NCBI RefSeq assembly: GCF_007641255.1
Contig: NZ_CP036259.1
Coordinates: 5,086,501-5,150,500, forward strand
DNA length: 64,000 nt
Direction of reading: 5' to 3'
From: Sporomusa termitida
GTDB lineage: Bacteria; Bacillota; Negativicutes; Sporomusales; Sporomusaceae
The position numbers and the translations under genes are program-made. The notes under the pieces were generated by a model, which was not told where the DNA came from, did not search any database, and worked only from the letters and a program-made list of their open reading frames with translations. Shown here piece after piece: positions 17,905 through 27,504 of the stretch (positions are counted from its first letter, which is position 1; each line of letters begins with the position of its first letter).

Positions 17905-18276
17905 TTGTTTGCGGTTGCGCATATCGGCCTAGTGGTTACCAATGCCGATCAATCACTGGCGTTCTATACCAGGATTTTAGGTTGCCAGGTGGAGGACCAA
18001 TACGAGGATGAACGCATTCGCCTTATCTTCATTAAGTCAGGCCAGCTGACGATCGAGCTTATCCAATATCAGGCAGACTCTGTTCCTGTCCGCAGTGCGG
18101 GACGGGTTGATCATATTGCTTTTTTTGTAAACGACATCACTGCCGAGATTGCCAAACTCCGGCAGCATAAAATCCCTTTGTTATTTGAGCAGCCGCAGAT
18201 AGTCGGCAAACAAAAAATTATGTTTTTCACCGGTCCTGATGGTGAGCGCCTGGAGTTTGTACAAAAATTACAATGA
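17905..18276 (+). CDS. VOC-superfamily (glyoxalase-like) protein
   Basis: The 123-aa protein has two beta-alpha-beta-beta-beta modules typical of the vicinal oxygen chelate fold. Potential metal ligands are His in VAHIGLVVTN, Glu in LTIELIQ, His in RVDHIAFFV and Glu in GERLEFVQ, the order found in glyoxalase I and methylmalonyl-CoA epimerase. Its start is TTG 17905, directly after AAGGAGGAATAAT. It is the last gene of the binding protein/kinase unit. Substrate is unknown. Epimerase or lactoylglutathione lyase are possible but not supported by context. Confidence 0.82.
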   Translation: MFAVAHIGLVVTNADQSLAFYTRILGCQVEDQYEDERIRLIFIKSGQLTIELIQYQADSVPVRSAGRVDHIAFFVNDITAEIAKLRQHKIPLLFEQPQIVGKQKIMFFTGPDGERLEFVQKLQ

Positions 18277-18278
18277 CC

Positions 18279-18331
18279 AAAGGGACGATTTTTGCCGTGC
18301 ACATCAATTGCAGGTCAAAAACCGTCCCTTT
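18279..18331 (+). terminator. Hairpin after the VOC gene
   Basis: A 16-bp arm AAAGGGACGATTTTTG pairs with CAAAAACCGTCCCTTT with one mismatch around a 21-base loop. It begins 2 bases after the stop codon. It could be a terminator for the VOC operon or a copy of a dispersed palindromic repeat. Confidence 0.55.
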
Positions 18332-18349
18332 GTTGCAGGTTTTTCCCTG

Positions 18350-18571
18350 TTATCCCAGGCCTATACCAGGGGGATGTTTGGGGGCGTTTTCCACCAACGG
18401 ACATTTTTTCAGGGGGCATTCATCAGCAAAATCACATTCTGTTTCCTGAACATGATAGTGTGGTACCGCTTTACCGGGAATGCGGGTTTCCTGATATACG
18501 GCAATTATGCTGTGGCGCTTTTTAAGATAAGGGCAATCACCATATAATATAGCAGGGGCCCGTTTTGACAT
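18350..18571 (-). CDS. Small cysteine-containing protein of unknown function, 73 aa
   Basis: A good Shine-Dalgarno site (TACGGAGGTGATAAT) precedes ATG 18571, which supports a real gene. The 73-residue product starts MSKRAPAILYGDCPYLKKRH and has five cysteines, three of them in CDFADECPLKKCP near residue 50. This spacing could bind a metal or be disulfide-bonded. No signal peptide or membrane segment is seen. I do not recognise the family. It is convergent with the VOC gene and divergent from the DUF2156 gene. Confidence 0.65.
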   Translation of the reverse strand: MSKRAPAILYGDCPYLKKRHSIIAVYQETRIPGKAVPHYHVQETECDFADECPLKKCPLVENAPKHPPGIGLG

Positions 18572-18723
18572 ATTATCACCTCCGTAGCTGATTGCGTGTT
18601 CGTAATGCCCGGAATATAATAGAGGGTACTACTAAATGTTAGATAGGCAATAGAGCCAGTCTATATTTAATAATTGGGGGGCTTATTATCAATTTTCAAG
18701 AAATTACCTTAGCGCAAAAACCT

Positions 18724-19578
18724 ATGTTTGATAAGTATTTTAGCCAGCGCCGCTACGAAAACGCTCATTTTAACTTCACTAATTTATTTATGTGGCGCAA
18801 CATATATTCTATTAAATGGGCGGAGGAACACGACTGCCTGGTGATCAAAGCTGCCTATGACGGTCAGCAGTATATGCTGCAGCCATTTGGCCCTGACGAG
18901 GCAATCGCACCGGTGCTTGAAGCCATGAGTTCCTTCTTTGCCAGGGAAAACCTACCCTTTGTTATCCGGGGGGTGGAGAAATTTATGGTTGACCTTATTG
19001 AAGCCTGGCGGCCTGGTCAGTTTAATTTTACCGGTGACCGTGACAATTTTGATTATGTTTATCATAGCAAGGATTTAATTGAATTAAAAGGCCGTAAATA
19101 TCACAGTAAGAAAAATCATATTAACAGTTTCCTGCGCTCTTACAGAAATTACCAATATGAACCGCTGACACCGGAGTGGGTGCCCCACTGTATCGAAACC
19201 CAGCTGGAGTGGTGCCGGAAAAAAGGCTGTGACGATGACCCGACATTGCAGGGGGAAAACAACGCTATCATTGAAGTTTTTACCCATTGGCCAGAGCTTA
19301 ATTTACAGGGTGGCCTTATTACCATTGGCGGCAAAGTAGAAGGATTTACTTTTGGCGAACAGTTAAATACCAATATGGCTGTTATTCATGTGGAAAAAGC
19401 AAATCCTGATATTCGCGGGGTGTATCCGGTTATTAATCAGAAGTTCTGCGAGCATGCCTGGCAGCAGCTTGAATATATCAACCGGGAAGAAGATATGGGT
19501 TTAGAAGGCTTGCGCAAAGCCAAAGAATCATATTATCCGGCAAAAATGATTGAAAAATATATAGTCGCTTTTAAATAG
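18724..19578 (+). CDS. DUF2156 protein (lysylphosphatidylglycerol synthetase C-terminal-like)
   Basis: The 284-aa protein is a GNAT-fold DUF2156 member. Such domains occur at the cytoplasmic end of lysylphosphatidylglycerol synthases, but stand-alone forms lack the flippase part and have unknown acceptors. Typical segments are KGRKYHSKKNHINSFL and GFTFGEQLNTNMAVIHVEKAN. ATG 18724 is the first standard start. In-frame homology-like sequence (INFQEITLAQKP) extends upstream, and GGGGGG lies at 18676-18681, just before ATT 18685 / ATC 18688. A rare ATT or ATC start, adding 12-13 residues, is therefore possible. The gene stands alone. Confidence 0.82.
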   Translation: MFDKYFSQRRYENAHFNFTNLFMWRNIYSIKWAEEHDCLVIKAAYDGQQYMLQPFGPDEAIAPVLEAMSSFFARENLPFVIRGVEKFMVDLIEAWRPGQFNFTGDRDNFDYVYHSKDLIELKGRKYHSKKNHINSFLRSYRNYQYEPLTPEWVPHCIETQLEWCRKKGCDDDPTLQGENNAIIEVFTHWPELNLQGGLITIGGKVEGFTFGEQLNTNMAVIHVEKANPDIRGVYPVINQKFCEHAWQQLEYINREEDMGLEGLRKAKESYYPAKMIEKYIVAFK

Positions 19579-19620
19579 TAAATTGACTAACGGGCAAAAC
19601 TAGGTTTGACAATATCTGAA

Positions 19621-19644
19621 GACCTGTAGCGACAGCTGCAGGTC
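19621..19644 (+). terminator. Hairpin after DUF2156 gene
   Basis: GACCTGTAGC / GCTGCAGGTC, ten pairs with one G-U, and a 4-base loop. An A-run then TTTT follow, so terminator function is plausible but the tail is not ideal. Confidence 0.5.
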
Positions 19645-19686
19645 CAAAAATTTTCCGTTAACTACCCTATACTTTTCGGCTTGATG

Positions 19687-19695
19687 TGGTATAAT
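19687..19695 (+). promoter_or_regulatory. Extended -10 promoter before speD
   Basis: TGGTATAAT combines an extended TGn element with a consensus TATAAT about 124 bp before the speD start. No consensus -35 is seen at the usual distance. Confidence 0.5.
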
Positions 19696-19818
19696 TTTTA
19701 AAGGATTTTTTGTTGCTTTCCAGAAATATTTGTGTTTAATTAGCAAATTAGAGACTGGTCGCTGCTGCGCTTTTGGTTGTAGCCAATATTATATCTGTGA
19801 GGAGAAGGACAACGTAAG

Positions 19819-20661
19819 ATGGAAATTAAATCAATTAAAAAGTTAAAGCTCTACGGATTTAATAATCTCACCAAAACGGTTAGTTTTAATATGTATGATA
19901 TCTGCTATGCAAAAACGCCGCAGCACCGCCACTCGTATATAGAATATATTGATGAGGAATATAGTGCTGAACGGCTGACCAATATTCTTACCGAAGTGGC
20001 TAATATGATTGGGGCCAATATTTTAAATATTGCCAAGCAGGATTATGACCCGCAGGGGGCCAGCGTTACCATGCTCATTTCAGAAGAACTGGTCAATCAG
20101 CCTGGTGAACACGTAGACATTGAGGACTGCGGTGAGTGTGAACTCAATGAGCCGCTGCCGGAGGCGGTTGTCTGCCATTTGGATAAGAGCCACATTACTG
20201 TCCATACGTACCCGGAAAGCCATCCGGATGAAGGGATCAGTACTTTCCGGGCTGATATTGACGTATCTACCTGTGGCCAGATCTCACCACTTAAGGCTCT
20301 CAATTTTTTGATTAATACTTTTCGGCCGGACATTGCGGCGATTGACTACCGGGTACGCGGTTTTACCCGTGATGTGAATGGCAAGAAATTTTTTATTGAT
20401 CACAAAATAAATTCGATACAAAATTATATTTCCAGTGACAATCGTGACTCGTATCAGATGATCGATGTCAATGTATATCAGGAGAATATCTTTCATACGA
20501 AGATGCTCCTAAAGGAATTTGATCTTGATAACTATCTATTTGGCACTGCAAAAAAAGAATTGATGGTTGGTGAAAAGAAAAAAATAAAACAGCGGCTTAA
20601 GAAAGAAATGGCAGAAATATTTTATGGTAAAAATATTCCCAAAGTACATCGTAAATTATAG
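19819..20661 (+). CDS. speD: S-adenosylmethionine decarboxylase proenzyme
   Basis: This 280-aa pyruvoyl enzyme decarboxylates S-adenosylmethionine, giving the aminopropyl donor for spermidine synthesis. It is of the longer E. coli type rather than the short Bacillus type. The self-cleavage site is visible as [16 protein letters not shown]. Ser at about residue 124 would become the pyruvoyl group after cleavage behind Lys. GAGGAGAAGG precedes the ATG. There is no spermidine synthase gene next to it. It is followed 2 bp later by a strong hairpin that overlaps the ribosome-binding region of the next gene. Confidence 0.94.
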   Translation: MEIKSIKKLKLYGFNNLTKTVSFNMYDICYAKTPQHRHSYIEYIDEEYSAERLTNILTEVANMIGANILNIAKQDYDPQGASVTMLISEELVNQPGEHVDIEDCGECELNEPLPEAVVCHLDKSHITVHTYPESHPDEGISTFRADIDVSTCGQISPLKALNFLINTFRPDIAAIDYRVRGFTRDVNGKKFFIDHKINSIQNYISSDNRDSYQMIDVNVYQENIFHTKMLLKEFDLDNYLFGTAKKELMVGEKKKIKQRLKKEMAEIFYGKNIPKVHRKL

Positions 20662-20663
20662 GT

Positions 20664-20697
20664 ACATTAAAATCCCCCATTCGGGGGATTTTAATGT
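20664..20697 (+). terminator. 15-bp perfect hairpin between speD and the cytochrome gene
   Basis: ACATTAAAATCCCCC pairs perfectly with GGGGGATTTTAATGT around an ATTC loop. It starts 2 bp after the speD stop and ends one base before the next ATG. The 3' arm holds the only plausible Shine-Dalgarno sequence (GGGGGA) for the downstream gene, so folding would also block its translation. Confidence 0.75.
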
Positions 20698-20698
20698 T

Positions 20699-21310
20699 AT
20701 GAAACTATTATTACATCCGTTAGCCATACGAATTTTTCACTGGATACTGGTCCTGTCTGTCACATACTTAGTGATAACAGGGCTGTACCTGCATGACCCC
20801 AAAGGTAACCTGCCTTTTGGCCTGCTGCGCAAAACACACACGCTGGTCGGAATGATGCTTATAATCAATCTTTTAGGGCAAATTTACTATTATAGCATTA
20901 CCGGCAAATACACGGAAGTGTTGTTTACCAGGCGGGACATTCCCAATCTTCGCAGCTTTTTCCGGTATACCCTTTTTATTACCGCAAATCACCCCAACTA
21001 TGGCCGCTATAACCCCGGACAAAAAGGTTTGTTTACTATCTGGGTTCTGGCCATTATGTTATCAGGTCTGGCCGCCCTGCCGCACTTGTTGCCGGAATAT
21101 GCCTCCTGGCTCAGCCGGCCGCTAGGTGGTCTTATGGGAACCAGGGTTATTTTTTACGCCATTACTATGTTATTTTTGGCAACAATTCCCCTGCATGTAT
21201 ACCTGGTTTTTACCGAGGACCCGGCTAAGCTTCAGGCTATGTTTTCCGGTTATCTGAGGCAAGAGCCCAAGGACAAGGCGCCGGCGAGTGAGAGAACTGA
21301 CTCTCGCTAA
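20699..21310 (+). CDS. Cytochrome b561-type membrane protein
   Basis: The 203-aa protein has about four membrane helices and resembles the b-type cytochrome subunits of formate dehydrogenase and Ni-Fe hydrogenase. Potential haem-binding His residues are in RIFHWILVLSV, LLRKTHTLVGM and IPLHVYLVF. ATG 20699 is preferred because homology starts at MKLLLHPLAIRIFHW; an earlier in-frame start would read through the hairpin. No catalytic partner gene is next to it, so the redox partner is unknown. Translation may be limited by the hairpin that covers its ribosome-binding site. Confidence 0.78.
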   Translation: MKLLLHPLAIRIFHWILVLSVTYLVITGLYLHDPKGNLPFGLLRKTHTLVGMMLIINLLGQIYYYSITGKYTEVLFTRRDIPNLRSFFRYTLFITANHPNYGRYNPGQKGLFTIWVLAIMLSGLAALPHLLPEYASWLSRPLGGLMGTRVIFYAITMLFLATIPLHVYLVFTEDPAKLQAMFSGYLRQEPKDKAPASERTDSR

Positions 21311-21387
21311 TAACCTTTGTTTGGTAAGGGCTGGCTGACGCATAAGCCGGCAACGGATATGACATACTAATTATGAGGTGGGAGCGC

Positions 21388-22401
21388 ATGAAAAAATCAA
21401 CACTAAATTCCGCACTAGTTGTAGCAACAGTATTTTTATTCATCTCGGGAGCATACACACTACTCAAGCCTCCCGCCCCAAAGCCTGCACCGGCGCCTAC
21501 CGAACAAGTACCGGCCCCGGCTGCACCGACACCGCAGCCGATCCCGGGTGTACCGGCTTTTAACGCCGCGAAATATCCGCGTGAACCCCAGATAAGGGTC
21601 TATCTGGCCGATAAGGGTTATGTTACCACTATGGCTTTGGAAACATATATTGAAGGCGTTATTGCGCAGGAGATGCAGCCTGATTGGCCGATGGAAGCAT
21701 TAGCTGCCCAGGCCATTGCTTCGCGGACACTGACAATGAGTGCTATTGAGGCGGGTACAATTAAAAGATTGCACAATGCTGATGTCAGCACCTCCAAAGA
21801 GGAGCTGCAGGCCTATGCCCCGCAAAAAGTAAATGCTAGTGTGCGGCAGGCTGTAAAAAGTACGCGCGGGGAAATATTACTGTATGCAGGCGGTCTTGTT
21901 AATGCCATCTATAGCTCCTGTAACGGCCAGATTGGTGCGACCAGGGAAGAGAGCTTTCCGAAGGAGATTGATCATCCAACCCCTTATTTTCAACCTGTGA
22001 CTGATAATTGCTTTAAATATGCGCCAGACAATATAAAATCATGGACAGTTAAAATTCCCGCGTCCCAGGTTGCCAATGCTATTGGCTATAATGGCAGCCC
22101 CGGCAATATCCGCATACTGGAAAAAGGTCCCTCTGGCCGTATTCTTTATATTGGTGCCGGTAATAAAAAAATGTACGGTTCTGATTTTCGGCGTGCAGTC
22201 GGTTATGACCGGCTTAAGTCAACGCTGGTTACTGAAATGACGTATGATGGCGGCAACTTTATCTTTAAGGGTCTTGGCTGGGGTAATGGCGTTGGCCTAT
22301 GCCAGTGGGGCGCCTATACATTTGCCAAGGAAGGCAAGCAGGCTAAAGATATTATTAATCATTATTATCCCGGTGCAGCGGTAAAAAAACTATGGCAGTA
22401 G
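21388..22401 (+). CDS. spoIID: SpoIID/LytB-domain protein
   Basis: The 337-aa protein has an N-terminal membrane anchor (residues about 8-25), a Pro/Ala-rich linker, and then a SpoIID domain. Characteristic segments are ALETYIEGVIAQEMQPDWP, EALAAQAIASRTLT and the closing GWGNGVGLCQWGAYTFAKEG. SpoIID is a lytic transglycosylase that works on denuded glycan strands in engulfment by the mother cell. The catalytic Glu is probably in VIAQEMQPDW. ATG 21388 follows GAGGTGGGAG; an earlier ATG lies in that site. A related protein is encoded at 58.5 kb, and this one may equally be a SpoIID paralogue. Confidence 0.85.
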   Translation: MKKSTLNSALVVATVFLFISGAYTLLKPPAPKPAPAPTEQVPAPAAPTPQPIPGVPAFNAAKYPREPQIRVYLADKGYVTTMALETYIEGVIAQEMQPDWPMEALAAQAIASRTLTMSAIEAGTIKRLHNADVSTSKEELQAYAPQKVNASVRQAVKSTRGEILLYAGGLVNAIYSSCNGQIGATREESFPKEIDHPTPYFQPVTDNCFKYAPDNIKSWTVKIPASQVANAIGYNGSPGNIRILEKGPSGRILYIGAGNKKMYGSDFRRAVGYDRLKSTLVTEMTYDGGNFIFKGLGWGNGVGLCQWGAYTFAKEGKQAKDIINHYYPGAAVKKLWQ

Positions 22402-22474
22402 GATAGATAAAGTGAATTTTAATCCTGATATTGCATACATTAATTACGCGAGGTAGTATGGCGGCTACCTCCCG

Positions 22475-22525
22475 GGGAATGCGCCGTCTGTCTGGTACGC
22501 ACGGACAGGCGGCGCAGCTATTCCC
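22475..22525 (+). terminator. GC-rich long hairpin after spoIID
   Basis: GGGAAT plus GCGCCGTCTGTC pairs with GACAGGCGGCGC plus ATTCCC, with a 4-base bulge and a 13-base loop. No T-tract follows. It is within the 453-bp gene-free stretch 22402-22854. Confidence 0.5.
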
Positions 22526-22687
22526 GTTCCACCAAAGCAATTTGGTTTGCTAGAGCGAGCCGGTAAAAAATTACAGGCAGAAATGACCGGGTATAAGCGA
22601 AGTCAAGCTGGTGATAAGAGCAGTTTTTGCAGCATGCCTGGCAGGAAGTCTTTAATGGAGTTCATATAGTTATACTGATAGGCGCTT

Positions 22688-22749
22688 GCCGTACCTGCTG
22701 CCTGACTGGAGGATTGCGTTTTTTCTCCGGTCATTGCCACAGGTACGGC
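22688..22749 (+). other. Structured intergenic element, nested hairpins
   Basis: A perfect outer pair GCCGTACCTG / CAGGTACGGC encloses an inner pair GACTGGAG / CTCCGGTC (one G-U) with a T-rich loop. This two-step stem is not at a gene end, and lies about 40 bp before the promoter of the DUF1934-argS operon. It could be an RNA structure, small RNA terminator or protein-binding site. Confidence 0.5.
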
Positions 22750-22787
22750 CAGCTTATTTTTGTTTTATAAATATTTTTGCAGGAATA

Positions 22788-22816
22788 TTGGCAGTTGCTT
22801 TCGACTACGCTATACT
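22788..22816 (+). promoter_or_regulatory. Sigma-A-type promoter of DUF1934-argS
   Basis: TTGGCA, a 17-bp spacer and TATACT fit a vegetative promoter 39 bp before the GTG start of the DUF1934 gene. Confidence 0.6.
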
Positions 22817-22854
22817 ATTATAGTTAAGGTACTCTGAAAGGACTGAGTCTGACA

Positions 22855-23322
22855 GTGGCATTAAACGGCAATACTGGTATTAATGGGGTGTTAATCACTG
22901 TGACCGGTTGCCAGCGGGACGCTGATGGTGTTGAAAATATAATTGAGTTGTTTACTTGCGGACATAGTTATATGAGAAACGGGGTTCACTATATCAGCTA
23001 CCGGGAGACTGAGGTTACCGGCTTAGAAGGGGCAACTACGCTGCTGAAAGTATATGCGGACTATGTTATTCTGATCCGTACAGGCCGCGTAGAGCAGCGC
23101 CAGGAGTTCCGAACCGGCAAATGTTGTTCCTCCAGCTATATTACACCCTACGGCACGATGAAAATGGGTGTACGGACAAAGTATCTGACCATAACCCGCT
23201 GCGTTGAAACAGACCTGGTTCGCGGGGTAGACATTGAATACGAACTTGAAATTGACGGACAGTGGCAAAGTAGCAATAAACTCGCCGTCATTGTACAGGG
23301 GGATAAAAAAAATGGACATTAA
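22855..23322 (+). CDS. DUF1934 (YwiB-type) beta-barrel protein
   Basis: The 155-aa protein looks like the DUF1934 family, a lipocalin-like fold of unknown function encoded just upstream of argS in many Firmicutes, as here. Segments ISYRETEVTGLEGATTLLKV and YGTMKMGVRTKYL are typical. There is a short run of cysteines (KCCSSSYITPYG), which is unusual but may not be functional. GTG 22855 has AAAGGACTGAG before it. The last eleven bases overlap the start of argS, so the two are translated together. Confidence 0.8.
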   Translation: MALNGNTGINGVLITVTGCQRDADGVENIIELFTCGHSYMRNGVHYISYRETEVTGLEGATTLLKVYADYVILIRTGRVEQRQEFRTGKCCSSSYITPYGTMKMGVRTKYLTITRCVETDLVRGVDIEYELEIDGQWQSSNKLAVIVQGDKKNGH

Positions 23323-24985
23323 ACAACAGCTAATCACTGCCATTGAGCAAGCGGCTGCTAAAGCAATGGCTGACGGCGTATTTACGGCTGGGCAACTGCC
23401 GGATATAGCGCTCGAAGTGCCACCGCAAAAAGATTTTGGAGATTATGCCACTAATTTTGCCATGCAGTCAGCCAAGGTTGCCAAAACGAACCCGCGGGTC
23501 ATTGCGCAGGCCATTATCGAGCGGCTTAAGGCCTCCTGGCTGGAAAAAGCAGTGATTGCCGGCCCGGGATTTATTAATTTTTATTTAAAGCCTGACTGGT
23601 TGTATCAGGAACTGGCAAAAATACTGACAGCAGGCGATGGTTTTGGCCGGACCAATGCCGGCCAGGGGCAACGTGTTCAGGTTGAGTTTGTTAGTGCTAA
23701 CCCCACTGGACCACTGCATGTAGGACATGGCCGGGGGGCGGCTTTCGGCAGTGCCCTGGTTAACTTGTTAAAAGCGGCTGGCTATCAGGTTGAAGCCGAG
23801 TTCTACATAAATGATGCCGGCAATCAGATTGATAATCTGGCCGCTTCCGTTAATGCCCGGTATCTGGAACTGTTGGGACAGGCTGTTGAATTTCCGGAGG
23901 ATGGCTACCACGGACGGGATATCATTGATACCGCCCAGCGAATTATTAACAATTATGGCGATAAGTACCTGGCTTTACCGGCGGCGGAGCGGCTGGCGGA
24001 GTTTAAAGAGCTTGCGCTTGGGGAAAAATTGGCAGGCGTAAAAGAAGATCTTGAACAATTTGGCGTGACCTTTGATGTCTGGTATAGTGAGCGTACGCTC
24101 CACCAAAATCAGGCAGTGGCCAGGACCTGCGAGTTCTTACAGGCCAATGGCAATATGTATGAGAAAGACGGGGCCTTGTGGCTTAAGTCAACTGCTTATG
24201 GTGATGATAAAGACCGGGTAGTTATCCGTGACAACGGTATTCCTACCTACCTGGCATCCGACATTGCTTACCACCGGAATAAATTTGACCGTGGTTTTGA
24301 GCGGGTTATTAATATCTGGGGGGCCGACCATCATGGCTATATCAGCCGGGTCAAAGCGGCTATTGCGGCCATGGGCTATAACCCTGATAACCTGGAAATC
24401 CTTATATTGCAGATGGTTAGTCTGTATCAAAACGGCGAGCCTGTCAAAATGTCCAAACGGACAGGCCAGGGTGTGACCTTAAGCGAATTGATTGAAGAAG
24501 TCGGCAGGGATGCGGCGCGCTTTTTCTTTATCATGCGTTCCATTGACAGTCAGCTGGATTTTGATCTTGATTTGGCGAAATCAAATTCCAATGATAATCC
24601 GGTCTATTACATTCAATATGCTCATGCCCGTATCTGCAGTATTTTCCGGCAGGTGGCCGAGGCCGGCGCTGTTGGACCGGCAGTCCCGGACAACACTGCC
24701 AGTTTGTTATGCTTATTGAAGGAGCCGGTGGAAATTGGCCTGATTAAAAAAATGGCGATATTTCCCCAGGAAATTGCCTGTGCGGCCCGGGAACGGGCAC
24801 CACACCGCATTGCCCGCTTTGCCCACGAGCTGGCGGGGATGTTCCATACCTTCTATAACCAATGCCGGATTATGGGGGTCGAACCAAACCTGCAGCTGGC
24901 CCGGATAGCGCTGGTGACGGCAGTAAGAGCAACGCTTAGGCAGTCGCTGGCGATTTTGGGAGTAGCTGCTCCGGAAAAAATGTAG
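23312..24985 (+). CDS. argS: Arginyl-tRNA synthetase
   Basis: The 557-aa class I synthetase charges tRNA-Arg. The HIGH-type motif is present as PLHVGHGRGAAFG and the KMSKS-type loop as VKMSKRTGQGVTL. An N-terminal additional domain and C-terminal DALR anticodon-binding domain (residues about 450-557) complete the usual layout. ATG 23312 is selected as the start of MDIKQQLITAIEQAAAKA, with GGGGGAT upstream; an earlier frame start adds 26 residues out of context. It overlaps the DUF1934 gene. Length matches the family. Confidence 0.95.
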   Translation: MDIKQQLITAIEQAAAKAMADGVFTAGQLPDIALEVPPQKDFGDYATNFAMQSAKVAKTNPRVIAQAIIERLKASWLEKAVIAGPGFINFYLKPDWLYQELAKILTAGDGFGRTNAGQGQRVQVEFVSANPTGPLHVGHGRGAAFGSALVNLLKAAGYQVEAEFYINDAGNQIDNLAASVNARYLELLGQAVEFPEDGYHGRDIIDTAQRIINNYGDKYLALPAAERLAEFKELALGEKLAGVKEDLEQFGVTFDVWYSERTLHQNQAVARTCEFLQANGNMYEKDGALWLKSTAYGDDKDRVVIRDNGIPTYLASDIAYHRNKFDRGFERVINIWGADHHGYISRVKAAIAAMGYNPDNLEILILQMVSLYQNGEPVKMSKRTGQGVTLSELIEEVGRDAARFFFIMRSIDSQLDFDLDLAKSNSNDNPVYYIQYAHARICSIFRQVAEAGAVGPAVPDNTASLLCLLKEPVEIGLIKKMAIFPQEIACAARERAPHRIARFAHELAGMFHTFYNQCRIMGVEPNLQLARIALVTAVRATLRQSLAILGVAAPEKM

Positions 24986-25172
24986 CAGGAATTTGCCTCT
25001 GCATGTTGAATATAAAGTGAAACTTGTCGCCAGAGGTGCTATTTTGGTGTTATTCTTTACACGGGTTAACTGAACGGAGCCAGGGCTTGCAAGTCGTTAT
25101 AACAATGAAGATGGTATTAGTGATGCATGGTTTTTGGATAGCAGCGGATTGTTAAGTGCGGAGGTTAAGATT

Positions 25173-25601
25173 ATGGCAAACAATATATTAAAGAATGATT
25201 TTGGGGAAGTTAGCTTAGCGTATCAAATCCTAAAGACAGCAGGCCATCCGTTATACTATAGAGAGTTGATCGACAGGGTAGTTGCCGCCAAAGGCAGTAC
25301 CATTCGTCCGCCTGCGCATATCATTGCAGAAATTCATACCCAGATTAATTTAGACAGCCGGTTTGTGCATACCGGTAAAAGTACCTGGGGACTGACCGAA
25401 TGGTCGCCGCAGCGCATTAGTCTGCGCGAAACCGAGGAAACGGCTGCGGCCCGCCAGGATGATGTACGGCGGGAAAAATTATTGGCTGCCATTCAGCAGG
25501 ATTTTGATCATGAAGAGGCCGGACTTGCCGAAGAGCCGGCTGATTTGATGGAAGATGAAAATGAAATTGAAGAAGATGAAGAAGAGCTGGAAAGCAACTA
25601 G
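25173..25601 (+). CDS. rpoE: RNA polymerase delta subunit
   Basis: The 142-aa protein has the N-terminal HARE-HTH fold (SLAYQILKTAGHPLYYRELI) and the highly acidic C-terminal tail rich in Glu and Asp that define the Gram-positive delta subunit. Delta speeds RNA polymerase recycling and lowers non-specific binding to nucleic acid. ATG 25173 follows GCGGAGG; the frame opens earlier but lacks a site there. Its place immediately before pyrG matches Bacillus. The acidic tail is shorter than in Bacillus. Confidence 0.88.
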   Translation: MANNILKNDFGEVSLAYQILKTAGHPLYYRELIDRVVAAKGSTIRPPAHIIAEIHTQINLDSRFVHTGKSTWGLTEWSPQRISLRETEETAAARQDDVRREKLLAAIQQDFDHEEAGLAEEPADLMEDENEIEEDEEELESN

Positions 25602-25683
25602 CCGGTCGGATAAATCGGATAAAAACAGTAAACAGCTGGTAAAACTAGCTTTTGTAAGGCAGCTAATTGTGGGAAGGTAGTAG

Positions 25684-27312
<1,629 letters not shown>

Positions 27313-27317
27313 TGAAG

Positions 27318-27353
27318 AGAAAACTGTTGGATAATCTCCAGCAGTTTTCTTTT
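27318..27353 (+). terminator. pyrG terminator
   Basis: AGAAAACTG / CAGTTTTCT plus an inner TGGA / TCCA stem, then TTTT. It is immediately followed by copy 1 of the ~118-bp intergenic repeat. Confidence 0.8.
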
Positions 27354-27470
27354 ACCCCTTCAGTTTATGAAAATTCGCTGCTATGAGCTAAGGGCTAAGA
27401 AAAATCCATACCCTAAAGGGCAAAGGTGGCTTCTGCCGGCGTCCCCAAGGACTTGGCACAAGCCAAGTTT
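27351..27470 (+). repeat. Intergenic repeat, copy 1
   Basis: This stretch is about 80% identical (by eye) to 34988-35105. Shared blocks include TTTACCCC, AAAATTCGCTGCTAT, AAGGGCTAAGAAAAATC, CCCTAAAGGGCA and CTTCTGCCGGCGTC. Two small hairpins, CCCTAAAGGG and CTTGGC/GCCAAG, are kept. It starts directly at the end of the pyrG terminator and ends before the sppA ribosome site. Confidence 0.8.
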
Positions 27471-27504
27471 TTCTAAACTAGCTAAAGTATAAGGAGGCAG
27501 GGTT

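Noticed and set aside
22475-22525. Apparent kinship of this hairpin with the one at 50297-50363
   Set aside because: Both are GC-rich stems with some common words, but I could not align them over more than short blocks, so a repeat family is not supported.
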